In this document: one piece after another, positions 45,863 to 57,380 of the stretch | How the letters are laid out: every line of letters begins with the position of its first letter | Position numbering within the stretch: the first letter of the stretch is position 1 | From: Marasmius tenuissimus | Lineage: Eukaryota; Basidiomycota; Agaricomycetes; Agaricales; Marasmiaceae | Length of the DNA stretch: 64,000 bases | Assembly (NCBI GenBank): GCA_029532415.1 | Contig: JAQOTA010000029.1 | Span: 124,001-188,000 of the forward strand | Direction of reading: 5' to 3' | Program-made: the position numbers and the translations under genes | The notes under the pieces: model-generated | Told to the model about the DNA's origin: nothing | The model's database searches: none | The model's input: the letters and a program-made list of their open reading frames with translations, nothing else

Positions 45863-46821
45863 ACAGGTCATTGTATGTAAGATATGGTGGACAGCCGGGT
45901 TTGTCAGCTGGTTGTTAGCTATCGAACGTTTCTTTCTTGTTTAGGTTTCATTCATATTTATTCTGATTCCAACGTGTCATAATCACGAGCCACGCCCGCA
46001 GACCGAGTCTATGCCTCGGTGGTCGAAAAGACCCAGGACCATCTGCTTTCCTGGAGTCACCCATCTATGATAGGTTAACACCGTACACGCCACTGGAACC
46101 GACTCACTTGTGTGTTGTGTCGGGCTAAATTCCCAAAAGCGTTCTCAATATTGGTCAAATATAGCTCGTACGAATCATGACCACTGTTGAAGCAATTGAG
46201 CTAGATAACTGCGCGACGAGAGGGATGGATGGTCGTGGTCCGAGACGTGCAAGAGCTATGCAGGAACATGAACTGCCCGGCCTGGCATTGCCAAAGTCGA
46301 AAGACGCTCCATTTGTAGGGTTTTTCTGACTATCGCTAAAAATATTGACCCTTGACTCACAGATAGGTATATATCCAGGCTAAGATATGTATGGAGTTAG
46401 GAAACTCGTCGCCCAAAGGCAGAAGGTGGCGCTACCTACATGTTGTGGTGCTGCCGGCAAAATATGCCGTCATATGAAGAAAGGTCTCATTCAGGTTGCT
46501 TTGCGACGCCCGTGTTCTCGCAACGTTGCAATCCCCTCGCCGTCCAGTACCACTCAAACTCCTCACTATTGATCTCACATCATTCTTCCAATCGCTACTG
46601 ATACGCACACGTATCTCAAACCTTGCAAATTGCTCAGCAACCCCGAGGTTCTGTTCGTTCTCGTGTCCGAGTTTGGTTACAATAATCACGAGCAAGAGTA
46701 GACGTCAAAGGGAGACTCACGTTGGATGAATTTTTAACCTAACGAGGTTGGGTCGAAGCGAAGAGTCTGGGTGCTCTGGTTTGGTTGTTGTCGTAAAACG
46801 GCTCGCTCCATCCCAAACACC
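45863..46821. other. Unit spacer between gene C and its DUF6593 copy
   Basis: Non-coding. It shares the spacer blocks described after gene D (GTGTCGGGCTAAAT, GCGACGAGAGGGATGGATGG, CTGCCGGCAAAATATGCCGTC). Confidence 0.5.
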
Positions 46822-47115
46822 ATGGAAGTTACCTTTGACAACAAAAGCGACGTTCTCTCCGCCAAACTCCACACTACCCTTGACGCCGTCATATACACTC
46901 TCGAAACCACATACGTCTTCTGTTGTTGACCTATCACAATCCTCAAAGATTCTGATCCTGCTTTCACAGGCCCCAGCTCAGGAACGTCGACCATCGGGGC
47001 GATCAACCGGAGAGAGAAAACGATAGAGGTGAATGACGTGCGGAAGAAGGTTGGCGATTTGAAGAAACGGTAGGGGAGGGGAGGACTTTTTGGGAATGTA
47101 AGGTATTGGCAGTGG
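46822..47115 (+). pseudogene. DUF6593 gene, truncated copy (unit C)
   Basis: It begins MEVTFDNKSDVLSAKLHTTL and lacks one codon (DD to D). A stop follows at about 46,928 (FCC-stop) after a small indel. AINRREKTIEVNDVRKKVGDLKKR is readable in the other frame, and the copy stops at GGTATTGGCAGTGGGGTGCC. The junction with GAGTCGAAGCGGAGCACGCGA is the same as in unit D, so the truncation predates duplication of the unit. Confidence 0.75.
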
Positions 47116-47295
47116 GGTGCCTGAGTCGAAGCGGAGCACGCGATCACGAAGACCTGGTGCTGACGACAATGAATACGTAGACTCAGTGCTACTGCATGGC
47201 AAGATGGCGTTTTCTGTTTCTTCCTTCCCACCCATTACTACCATCACAGCCCTCGATGAGGTGTCGCTTTTTTCCTCTTTCCTTGTAACGCTCAA

Positions 47296-49824
47296 ATGAT
47301 ACTTGCCACGCCGACTCAAGTACTCGAATGCCGATGGAGAAGATTTTTGGCAGGATGGCGAAGGGATATGACATTGAGAGACGAGGAGATGAGTTTGAAC
47401 TTGTCGGGCGAGGGCAAGGGGTCGTGGATGGTGGTAGCTCTGCCATTACCAGGTCAGCCTTACTTGAATCTGAAGTCTGGTCTTCTAGACTCAATCATTG
47501 TAGATCTCCGACACAAGAACAACAGATCACTACGATAATGAAGGCCGGGAAGAAGCACAAGCGCAAGGGAAAAGAGAAAAAGAGAAAAGAAAAACTCCAT
47601 TCACGAAGCGTTAGAATTAACCGGTTCTCGTGGATGCTTTTATCAGCGATAACCACGATAGGGAGGAAGAGCCGGATCCTCTGAGTTCTCCATTTACGCT
47701 GGAGGATGCATTACCTCCGGCTCCGGCATATCTCAAACGAGAGCAACCAGTGCCGCAGAGAATACCGATGCCCTCATTTGCACTGCGAACACTAGCAAGC
47801 ATCAATAAGCAATCAGTGTCGAATACTTCTGCCTGAAGTCTACAGATGTCTCTCCAGAGTCATGTTCGTTCTCGCTACCCGAACCGAGTCATTCGAATTT
47901 GCATCTACGTCTGGGCGTTCACGGTCACCAACCCCTCGCCTTTGGCGATGAACCGGGAGTATGATCTCGCGTTCAACGGTGGTCTGGGTAGACAAATGTG
48001 TCTTCCCGTACCTCTTCTCCATTCTACGGATGGCATGGTATCGACGTGGAAGGTTACCTCGGACCCGCTGGCTGGTGGCAGCAGCGGCGGGATTGACCAC
48101 TTGCTCCACCCACCCCCCCTCGACCACTTCCACCACCCCCTCACATCCACCACAAAATCTCTTACCTCCACCACATTGTCCCTGGATCGTTCAAATCCAC
48201 CACGCTTGGCGGATTTTCGGCAAAGGTGATGTGGTGCAAATGTAGCGCGGCTGGACGTTATGTGGTATAGATGTGGCATGACCGAACGTGATTTGGACAG
48301 TGGCGTCGGGGACGTGGTACTGCTCTTCGGGACTCCCCTCTCCCGAGAGATCACACTGAATTCTCTTCACGTGGCAGCTGGTTTGCTTGACGCGTACACT
48401 GCTGTGACTTGATAATCTTCAGTACTAAGATATTATGGCCGGGCAGTAGTTTCCCCATGATATCACTAAGTATACTGATTGCGACTCGATCGATGGTTTT
48501 CTCTATTGGCGTGCCGACTGGAAATGATTATGTAGTATCTAGAGTTTCTATTAAACATGTATTATACGTAGAGTTATAGATAGATAGCTTGTAATGTAGC
48601 GTACAAATCTAAAGCGTTGTGTTCAGCGCTAAGGACCATAACCCGAAAAGGGATTGAAGTCTAAGTACACCGCATTACGTTCGTGCCGTCTTGCCAAGTG
48701 TGGGGGATATGGTCGATTCAGGGATATATTAGCACCATGTGGTGGATGTGGTGGATGTGGTTGAGGGGGGGTGGGCGGAGCACATTGTATATCCTCCAGC
48801 AGCGGTGTTGTTGCGTCGTTATCGGTGAGGAATATACATTCTTCGTTCCCCGTTGGCAGCATCGGTCAGGTGCGATGCGTCCCTCGTCTCCGTTTCTTAT
48901 CCTATAATCTGACAGGTTCGATGGTAGTGCCAGCAAGGAATCGAGTCAACTTCGACCTCAAGCCAACCCCAGCGGAAGAAGAAAGCCCAGTCTGAGGGCA
49001 AATGAACATCTGCTGGTTCGAAGTCACCTCACGAAGACAACCACGAACAAGACCCGCGGTAATTGGTACTTGATATTTTCACCATTTGCTTAGCTCGTTA
49101 TATTTTGATCCAGTACTCTGCACGATAGAAGGATCAACTCCAGCCCAAGGCAAAGCGACAGAGGAAACGCAAGTTGCCCTTTGGCAAGAAACCTATCGAG
49201 TACGTTTCGCTCTCTCTGCTCTTCGTACTAGTTTTTCGCTGATATATTTGGTTAGAACCGATTCAGGAATACCTACCGCGTTGGTGTCTACCGAACGAGC
49301 TTGCTCACGGGCACAGACGCAGACCGAGTGAGTGATCCCTTCCATTTTCGCCCGGTAGTCAGGCTTTTTTGCTAACTCTCTCGTTTACCAGTCCGACAAG
49401 GACAATCAGTACCGCCCCCTCGGAATCAAAACTCAACTTTGTGGGTACCTCTACCGAGGATACACCTACGCTCCCTGTCCAGCCAGACCCGTAATCAGAA
49501 CCGGAGATTGAGATCCATGAAGTGTTATCTGCGGAGCTTCAAGCTGTGAGTAGTCTCATTCTCTAGTTTGCTTTCGTGGACTAGGACCTCAATTTCCCAT
49601 ATCAGATATTCGCGATGATGCATGCGCGGGCAAAGTTGGAGGTTACTTATGAGTTTGGTGACAGTGCAGGTGTCGCCGCTGCTGCTATGGCTACGGGTGC
49701 CGGTGTTGGTGCTGTTGATGCGGATGCGAGCGTGGGTGTGGGTGTCATGAATGTTCCTACGTGTACGGGTGTGGACGGTGTAGGCGTTGGGGTCGCTATT
49801 TCTCCCGGTGTTCAAACTGTGTAA
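47296..49824 (+). pseudogene. Gly-tailed gene, broken copy (unit C)
   Basis: The start ATGATACTTGCCACG matches 26,926; the frame shifts early (PMEKIFGRMAKG is in another frame). It retains the segment deleted in unit D (SSPFTLEDALPPAPAY, IPMPSFALRTLASINK) but has a stop after NTSA. A 0.69-kb element (48,097-48,787) interrupts it. The 3' exons remain: EIEIHEVLSAELQA at about 49,505 and MMHARAKLEVTYEFGDSAG at 49,615, with a Gly/Val tail ending PGVQTV. Confidence 0.72.
48097..48787. mobile_element. MITE-like element with C/G-tract inverted ends
   Basis: The left end reads TGCTCCACCCACCCCCCCTC then GACCACTTCCACCAC. The right end read inversely is TGCTCCGCCCACCCCCCCTC then AACCACATCCACCAC, about 35-40 bp of inverted similarity. 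The host gene continues on both sides (GSSGG to the left, the AASSS...SVDSVGQVR counterpart to the right). About 690 bp, no ORF of note. The target duplication is not clear. Confidence 0.7.
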
Positions 49825-50898
49825 AAGTAGCAAGTTATGCTTCTGATGTCGTAATTTCTGTGTCGTAGAGTGGTACACTACGATATGGACACTATAGTCG
49901 TTCGACGTTTGCATTTTATGTTCTGTTTTCCCCCGATGATCTGGAGCGGAGTGCCCGCTCGGCAATTGCTGTGACGTGATCCTTTGCAGTCTACTGTGCC
50001 ACCACAGCAATCTCAGGCTTGCTTTACGACGTTCATGTTGTCGTGATATGATGGTTTGTGGGAAACCACTAATGTCCACGTCCGGTATGTGAATTCCCAA
50101 GTCACTCCACTACCTAAACATTGGCTTTGTGTCGTATATATTATCCATTCACCCGGTCGTGGGTTTACAAATAGCGCGGCCAAACTACATATCTGATGCT
50201 CCGATACCCTGTGAACGGATGCTTATACCCGTCGATTGCTCTTGGAGCATGTCGATGTAGGAGGCCAGGCTGTCCTGTTCTATTTCATGTGCGCGAGGAG
50301 CAGGAAAGCTGCGTACTTCGACAAGGTTGTTTTTTCTTTCCAACGCCGATCCTAGGGATATGTGTTCGATGGAAGCCGGGGTTGAGCGGGTACGGTGCGG
50401 TGCTGATACCCCACAAGCCCCAGCAGCACTCTGACCTCGAATATACAATGGATCGTTTCAGACTCATATATAGCCACACAGACTCCAAACACGAGATGGT
50501 AACTGGTACTTTATCCAATTTCCACATGTGATGCTGACACAGCCTGGACAGTGGAAAATGACTCGTTCCTATCTGAGTTTCCTCCTATTCCTTCTGATGA
50601 TTAGTCAGTCGCACTGCAGTGTCACTGTCGAGCTCCGGGGTATCATAAACGTGTTTATATCCATAATATGGCACCTGGCGAGTGAATTCCTTGTGGCCCA
50701 TCAACTTATATATATATCGAAAATCAGCCTCTCGGAAGATGATCAGAAGATGTGGGCGGTAAATATAAACCGTGGAAACCAGGTTAAATCATGGATCTCA
50801 TTCAAATAGAGCTCTCTGAGTTTGGGAAGCAAGTCAATCTTTATCTTCCCAGCCTTTACTGGTGCAACTACATCTCCAGAGCTCAGCACTCGGCTGCC
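49825..50898 (+). promoter_or_regulatory. 3' flank of unit C and upstream region of gene E
   Basis: 49,825-49,925 matches the 3' flank of the Gly-tailed gene. 49,930-50,060 is a copy of the far-upstream block of gene B (GCCCGCTCGGCAATTGC, CTCAGGCTTGCTTTACGACG). The CAAATAGAGCTCT box is at 50,803-50,815, 84-96 bp before the ATG. No gene is seen. Confidence 0.5.
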
Positions 50899-52722
50899 AT
50901 GGATTCCGGAGGAAATCTCGTCATTTCTAATGTCTGTCTCGATGCCCCATACCACTGTGACTTAACTTTGGGCATCACAATGGCTCAATGCTGCGTCAGT
51001 AAATACTCCAATCGACTTGCCCAACCGCGCTGACAATCCGACGATACTTACAGTTGGTGTTTCTGGCTTACGGTATTTTTCGTCCTTTCCAACTTCATTC
51101 CACGGCTCACTAGACCTTCACTTAGGAATCCACCTGGTTCTATCTATTGTCTGTATCACAATACTTGTGAAGCGCAGAGCGGGAAGGTATCACATTCACT
51201 GCCTATTTGTCACCAGCCTCTTTGTGGCAAGTACCGTGAGTGTCGTACTCACCACATACTATGCTTCTCTTCTTTTCCGGGACTCGTATGGCTCCTACTC
51301 CTTACCTATTATATCTAAGCCAGCAAACGCCTTTGGTCATGGAAAAGTAAGGATTGGTCCTGAGGAGCTCGTTCCAGGGGATTTAGATGTCCAAAAACGC
51401 TTGTGGCGTCCCATGGAGTGAGTTTCAATCATTGCTGACCCTCTCCAATACCGCTTCCTGCTCACGAGAGTTGCCATCAACAACCCTAGTGGATATGTAG
51501 TGCAAGCCATCACAATATTCTCGAAGTAGGTTTGGATGCGGCCAATACCTCGCTCGGGCTTCTCTCACTAAATTGATGCTTATCCCCCAGTGTTCTTACC
51601 GATGTTATCCTTGTAAGCTCGCATTTGTCCGTTGCTCCTATTTCATCCTGCGACGTTCATCAAGCTCTGGAGGTGTTATTTGATTTGGGGAAGCCGAGTA
51701 CGAGTCATAGTCTTTCCAGGTCTTCTTTGCCTCTGCAATACCAGTAAGTTCCTCGATCCAGCCTACATTCTCGCTCAGATCTGACCTCTCTTGAAACGCC
51801 CGGAGTTTTAGGTTGCCTAACAATGGTACATTTAGGGGTGGAGATCACTGAGCACTACAATACCTTTGCCACTATTATCTCAACGGACATTGATAACAAG
51901 ACGCTCGTGCCTGATTCGATTGTACTGCTATGTTTCTCCGTTGGGAACATGTGCGGTAATCTTTTCTTGACCTCAATGATTGGTGATTTCTTATTTCTTC
52001 CCTCCCCCCTGGAGGCCCATCCTGACGAGCTTTGCAAAACTTGATTCTTATAGCTGGGCGAGTGTTTTATATCAGCCATCAAGTGACCAAGGTCCTGAAG
52101 CAGCCCATGCAAAGGATGTACAGGACAGTTATCTACGCATCGTAGGTGTAAGCTCAACATCTGGTCGTTAATTGCCGCTCACAGAAAAACCTCCACCAAG
52201 ACTCGAGTCGGGGGTACTGTACCCCCTGGCTCTATGTACTTATACGGTCTTGCTGATTGTGGCGCCAGGATTCCACGACATCAGCGACACTAAGAAGGAT
52301 AAGCTTGGTGAAGGTATATCCTTGTCGTGTAGGGCTGTGTACTCCCTATTTGTACCCATCATGGTGAGCAAACCCTTTACAGGCGTTGATTTACATTGAC
52401 CAGAGTGGGTCGCTGATGGTAAATCCAGGGAGTCGCTTCGACCTTGATCATTGTACGCTCAGCACTGGGAATCGCAATTAACGACGAAAAATCCTACAGA
52501 GCGACTGTTCTAGGGGAGGGCGATTGGAACGGAGGGGCTCGTGGAATGATTGATAGCGTTATTGACATCAGGAGACGCGACGAGTCGATCATGGTCACGG
52601 GCGTTTCGGATGAAGAGCACCTTGTGCATGGCGTGCAGGAACAAGTCAAAGGACCTGACTTAATGAATGGGCGTCGGGTCGATGCGTACGAGATGCGGCG
52701 GACAGCCAGGTTCGCAAACTAA
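50899..52722 (+). CDS. Short-type seven-helix membrane protein, gene E
   Basis: The start is MDSGGNLVISNVCLDA at 50,899. The ten-exon pattern is complete: LVFLAYG, IHLVLSIVCITILVKRR, GYVVQAITIFS, VLTDVIL, LWRCYLIWGSRVRVIVFPG, CLTMVHLGVEITE, VLLCFSVGNMCGNLFLTSMIG, AGRVFYISHQVTKVLKQP, LESGVLYPLALCTYTVLL and TLIIVRSALGIAINDEKSYR. Compared with genes C and D, two bases are missing after EEHL. The usual short tail (CxACRNKS...) is therefore read in another frame and extends to HGVQEQVKGPDLMNG and on to a stop at 52,722. The membrane part is intact; the new tail may or may not be tolerated. Confidence 0.7.
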
Positions 52723-53600
52723 CCAATAGCTATCGAATGTTTAATTTCTTGCTCGAATGTTGTCGATATTTATTCTACCTGTAACGTCTCATATTCACGA
52801 GCTGCGTCTACAAATTCTTTTGCTTCATTAGTCTGAAAGACACAGGATCATCCACAAGTCACCCATAGAGTCCCACGCCAGAACCGACTCGTACATGTTC
52901 GCGTCCCAATTCCCCAAGGAAGTTGAATGAGGCAAACGTGCGATGAAAGGGATGGACAGTCATAATCTAAGAGGTGCAAAAATCATGCGAGCACATGAAT
53001 ATGAATTGCCATGGCCGCTGCAGTCGAAAGACGCCGTTTTTGAGGTCCTGAGTAGCGATAGAAGCCGGTTGGACCGTCCCTTAGCTCCCACATAGCTACT
53101 ATATCTGCAAGCCATGATTGGCACGGAATTGAGAAACCTGTCGTCCAAAGACGGCTAGAAGGTGGCGCTTGAGTCCCAAGGGCGCGTTTCCTGCCGCCGG
53201 CAAAATATGCCGTCGTGTGAAAGAATGGCTCATCCAGCCGAACTTTGCTTGCTTTACGACGCCCATGTTCTCGCAACGTTGCTTTACCCTCTAGCCGTCC
53301 GGTACCTCTCGAATTCCTCACCATTGGTCTCGAATTCCTCGTTTAATCATCTCTCATACACACACGTGTCTGCAACCTCGCAAGATCTTTCAGTAATTCC
53401 AAGGACGGAGTGAACGATACGGACATTTACGACAGCAACCAGCAACCAGCAACCAGGGCGCCCAGACTCTTCGCTTCGACTTTCGATCTTTTTAGGGTAT
53501 ACATTCATTCATCCAACTCGACTTTCCCTTCGACGTCTACTCTTGCTCGTAGCTACTGTAACCACACTCGGACACTCGGACGGAACACAATCCGAACACC
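52723..53600. other. Unit spacer and DUF6593 promoter
   Basis: Non-coding. It has the spacer blocks seen after genes C and D (GCGATGAAAGGGATGGACAG, CTGCCGCCGGCAAAATATGC, GTCGTGTGAAAG). The empty version of the hAT target (CAATAGCTATCGAATGTTT) is at about 52,725-52,743. Confidence 0.5.
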
Positions 53601-54425
53601 ATGGAGGTAACCTTTGACAATAGAAGCAACGTTCTCTCTGCCAAACTTCACACTACCCTCGATGACGCCGTCATCTACACACTCGAAACTACGTACGGTT
53701 TCCGTGGTCGACGTATCACAATCCTCAAAGACTCCAATCCTGCTTTCACGGGCTCCAGCTCGGGATCGTCAACCGTTGGGGCGATCAATTGGAGAGAAAA
53801 AACGATAGAGGTGAATGGTATGCGAAAGAAGGTCGGGGATTTGAAGAAACGGAAAGGGAGAGGAGGCATTTTTAGGAATGCGAGATATTGGCAATGGGGC
53901 GCCGAGAGGAAGGAGTATGAGGTCAAGTTTAAGGAAGAACAGTGGAAGGTGAGTACTTCATTTTCCTCGAGGAGAGATTTGTCACTGGTTAGAGTTTTTA
54001 GGCGACGATAGTGGAACCGGGAGAAGATAAGAAGAAGGACAAGGAGAAAGACAAAGACAAAGAGAAGGAGAAAGAAAATACATCCACAAGATCTCAACAC
54101 GAATCTGTACCAGAATCTACGAACGATGGCTCGACGACACTCGATAACGAAAGGACGTCTGATGGTCATAGCCAACAACTCGAGGATGGCGTCGTCGGGC
54201 GCTTTCAAGTACCATTTCGACCGCATCTATTCACAAAATCAAAGCCACCGAAGTTGAAGCTTACAAGGGCGGCATTGGCGCAGGATGAAGTGTTTTTGGT
54301 ATTGGTGTTCATCTACTCTGAGGCCAAGAGGCAAGATCAGACGGTGAGCGTCCGCTTGTACCTTTTTCGAGAGCCATTGGACCTGACGAAATATTCAGAA
54401 TAGCTCCGTAACGTCAGAGGGGTAG
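53601..54425 (+). CDS. DUF6593-type protein, intact copy
   Basis: There are three exons, 53,601-53,948, 54,002-54,343 and 54,399-54,425, in phase, giving 238 residues with stop TAG. The N-terminal half (AKLHTTLDDAVIYTLETTYGFRG..., then GAINWREKTIEVNGMRKKV) has the beta-rich pattern I associate with DUF6593 of basidiomycetes, and the end (KLTRAALAQDEVFLVLVFIY) fits the same domain. Between them lies a charged linker of alternating Lys/Asp/Glu (KKKDKEKDKDKEKEKEN). No signal peptide or membrane segment is seen. Function is unknown for the family. It follows membrane gene E; truncated copies follow genes D and C, so the pairing is a unit of the duplication. The family assignment is from memory of the pattern. 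Confidence 0.72.
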
Positions 54426-56320
54426 TCGAAATAGAGGTTTGGATTTGTTGCGTATTTCTCGGGTATCAAGACGGACTGGTGTATCTTTTTTATAGCAAAG
54501 ACACTATGCTCATTGACTTTTGGTTTCTCTTCTACACTCCGCTGTTTCTGATCATGGCAGGGAAATCTCGCGAGGTATGCTGCTTCAATCTCTCCCACCG
54601 AGTCTCTCGAAGACTTCTAGCTGGATGGTCCAGGGTGGTCTTCGGAACGTTACTCGGAGAAGAATGTGGAACGATTGGGTGTAATGGTCAATCCATCCTT
54701 CTAGCTTATACTTCGTTCTGGCTATCACTCACTGATCGGTGCTCTAGATTGTTACTCATGGCTTTGTAGCTCGTCAAACTTCGGCGATTCGAACTGTCTA
54801 TGCGAGATTATCTGGTAGCCGGTGGGTTGGGATCGCCTATTGTGCTAGCCTCAGATTTTGACCATCCCGTCCTTTTTAGCTGGATTCTGGATTTAATTGC
54901 GCTTTGACTCGTCGTGATCGGTAGCGAGGTTGAGACAGATGAGAAAATTGAGTTATATCTGTGTCGCTGCCCATTATGCCGATGAGAATGTACGTTCGTT
55001 CTGTACGAGGGCTTTCTATGATGTTGATAACACAGTAGCTTCCGCTCGGGCTTACTGATACTTGGCACTGCGAGACGACGGCGTAGCCGTTGTGGGCTGC
55101 ACCAGGCGGAGAGTTACCGACCCGCCACGAGTTGCATCTATGTATTCGTTTCATGACTCCAGATTCCACGGTCGGTACCACGTTCAACATCCGTTGTTCG
55201 TTCCACACCTTGATGTGTGAGTCCTTTCGATTCGCGAGGTGCGATTCGGCGTCTGCCAAGTCTTTTATAGCATAACGCTGTGCAGCTGTGCTCGTCGATC
55301 TTCCGATTGTTATGTTGCAATCAGGCAAAGATTTCTGTGAGGATAAAACTCATTTGCTTATATGAATCTTTTAGCTATATTGGCCCTCGGAGCGTTACCG
55401 GGAGAGGACGGCGGAACGGTCGGTGTAACGGCGATCCTATCCTCCAGATTTATACCCTCCTAGTTCACACCTCATTTTCCGTCCGTCTCTGACCGTTTTA
55501 GATCGATGCTCTAGATCGCAAGCCAACGTCCGCCGTTCATTGCTTCTGGACTTGTGGCTTTCACGTTTCCTTGGTACGGCGCGGCGTCGTGAACGGTTCT
55601 CGGGGTGGTTAGATGCCGATCCGTCTCCGTTGTGTACTAACACCACTATCTCCAAGCGGTTTGAGATCTCCTTGAGGTTAGCATCAGACGGACATGATCT
55701 CTGTCCCGAGTTGTGTATGAACATTCATCCAAGGCTCGTGTTCATGTCTACCGGCCACTAACGAGATGCCGACTATAGGCTTCTTAGCCTCGCAGCCTCG
55801 ACATCTCTGGACGTCTCGTCAATATCATTCAACCTTGCTGGTTACGACAGAAAGAGACGTGGAATCAGAGTCTTCATGATACTTTTTCACAAATCTCGTT
55901 TCCTGCCCTTGTGGCGGGGAAACTCGAGATGGAAACCATCTCCTTTTGATCATTCTTCCGTACCAACCCTTTCGAGGTCCGGAACGATACTTACCAAGGG
56001 TCGAGTCGACGGTCCCCGTTGACCGCTCCAGTTTGTCGAGAAAAGATATGCACAGTTCACGAGGAAACGCGGCAACCACTTCTTGCTGTACAATTCCTTT
56101 GCGGCAAAAAGACATAAAAGATATCTCCGAGGCAAAATGAGACGGTGAGCTTGTAAGCGGCTATGTCACCCGCTTGTGTTTATCGAGAGTTTGGCGTTCT
56201 AGACTGACGAAATCTTTCGCTACGCCCCATAATAGACCGGTAACTTCAGAGGACTAGTCGAGATACTGGCCGACCGTGATTTGGGCTTGCCTTGCGTATT
56301 TTTCGGGCATCAATGCATCA
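54426..56320 (+). other. Degraded duplications after the DUF6593 gene
   Basis: No intact gene. 56,144-56,310 repeats the 3' end of the DUF6593 gene and its flank (GAGACGGTGAGC, TTTATCGAGAGTTTGG, CAGAGGACTAGTCGA, TTGCGTATTTTTCGGGCATCAA compare with 54,338-54,470). 55,380-55,520 repeats 54,640-54,750 (GGAGCGTTACCGGGAGAGGA, GATCGATGCTCTAGATCG), so the block was duplicated and has decayed. Confidence 0.5.
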
Positions 56321-57380
56321 CGACGGGTCGATTTGGATCGTTTGATGTGGCCACTCCCCTTATACAAGGTTGAATCTTGGTTTGTTTACCCTTTTGAACT
56401 TACGCCGGCTTGGAGATCTAGGGAGATCTAGAGTCTTTTGTATCTCCTCGATATGAAGTAAGGGTCGTGATGTTCTGATTCGCCCGTTCCTTCAGTTGTG
56501 CCCCTTTCAATATTGATCCTTGTGCGCATAGTCAACAGTCACGCTCACATCCAGGGACGCGAACATCGCGTGTCGTCAAGTGTATACATATTGAACAGAA
56601 TGAAAGAACAATTATGGTCTTACGTTGAGTATTTTTCACTCAACTGCGCTGTTCTACCGACCTTCTGATTCACATACATGGGAGTATCCATGGAAATTCT
56701 CACCTTACCATGGAGCATGTTCTCTAGCCACACACCGCCTTTTTACTGCGGGTGGCTTACTCACTGTTGAGACTTTTATTGACCCCGCACCCCGCCCTCC
56801 GCATTGTGATCAATAAAATCGGGAGGTACCAAGTCAGGGTGCACTTCGGCATTCAACGTGAGTCAACGCACCTGTTGGAAACGAACGGCAGTCCCACGAA
56901 GGAGTGAGTAAGGATATTCTTGTGCGCCTTTTTGCCGCGAAGCAGCGCATGGCTGGTAAAAGGAAGCGGTTGGGTTGAACCTTGTACGTACTACTCTCGA
57001 GATATCAAACGGACACCGTCGTCTCGACCCTCGGTAACTATCGCGCTAGGTTCCTTACCTCGAAAAGATGATACGGAGAAAGATCAAAGGAAGCGAACAG
57101 ATGGTTTCTAGCCTGAATCTACCAACCTGCAGGGTAGGAGAGGGCTTGGGGAGGGACCCAAGTTCAACGCAAGGCACAGTCTGTTCTAAATCAGTGATTA
57201 CAATTGACTTACAAGGCCCAAGCGCGATAGGTGTTATGTTTTGCAATATTATGGATCAAATGCAGTGTTACTCAAGAGCTTATGGAGATTCTTAGGGCGT
57301 ATAAAACGTGTAAAATCTCGCTCTGAAGAAGGGTCTAGTCCTCAAGTCTTCTCGCCTCTCCCTCCCATCCAACATACCTG
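56321..57380 (+). promoter_or_regulatory. Intergenic with P450 upstream region
   Basis: No gene is recognised; short ORFs lack features. The last 80 bp before the P450 ATG contain GTATAAAACG (about 57,299) as a TATA-like box and a CT-rich leader. Confidence 0.4.

Noticed and set aside
54875..55330. Minus-strand ORF of 150 residues
   Set aside because: Composition is not gene-like, it overlaps a decayed duplication, and no splice or promoter signals fit.
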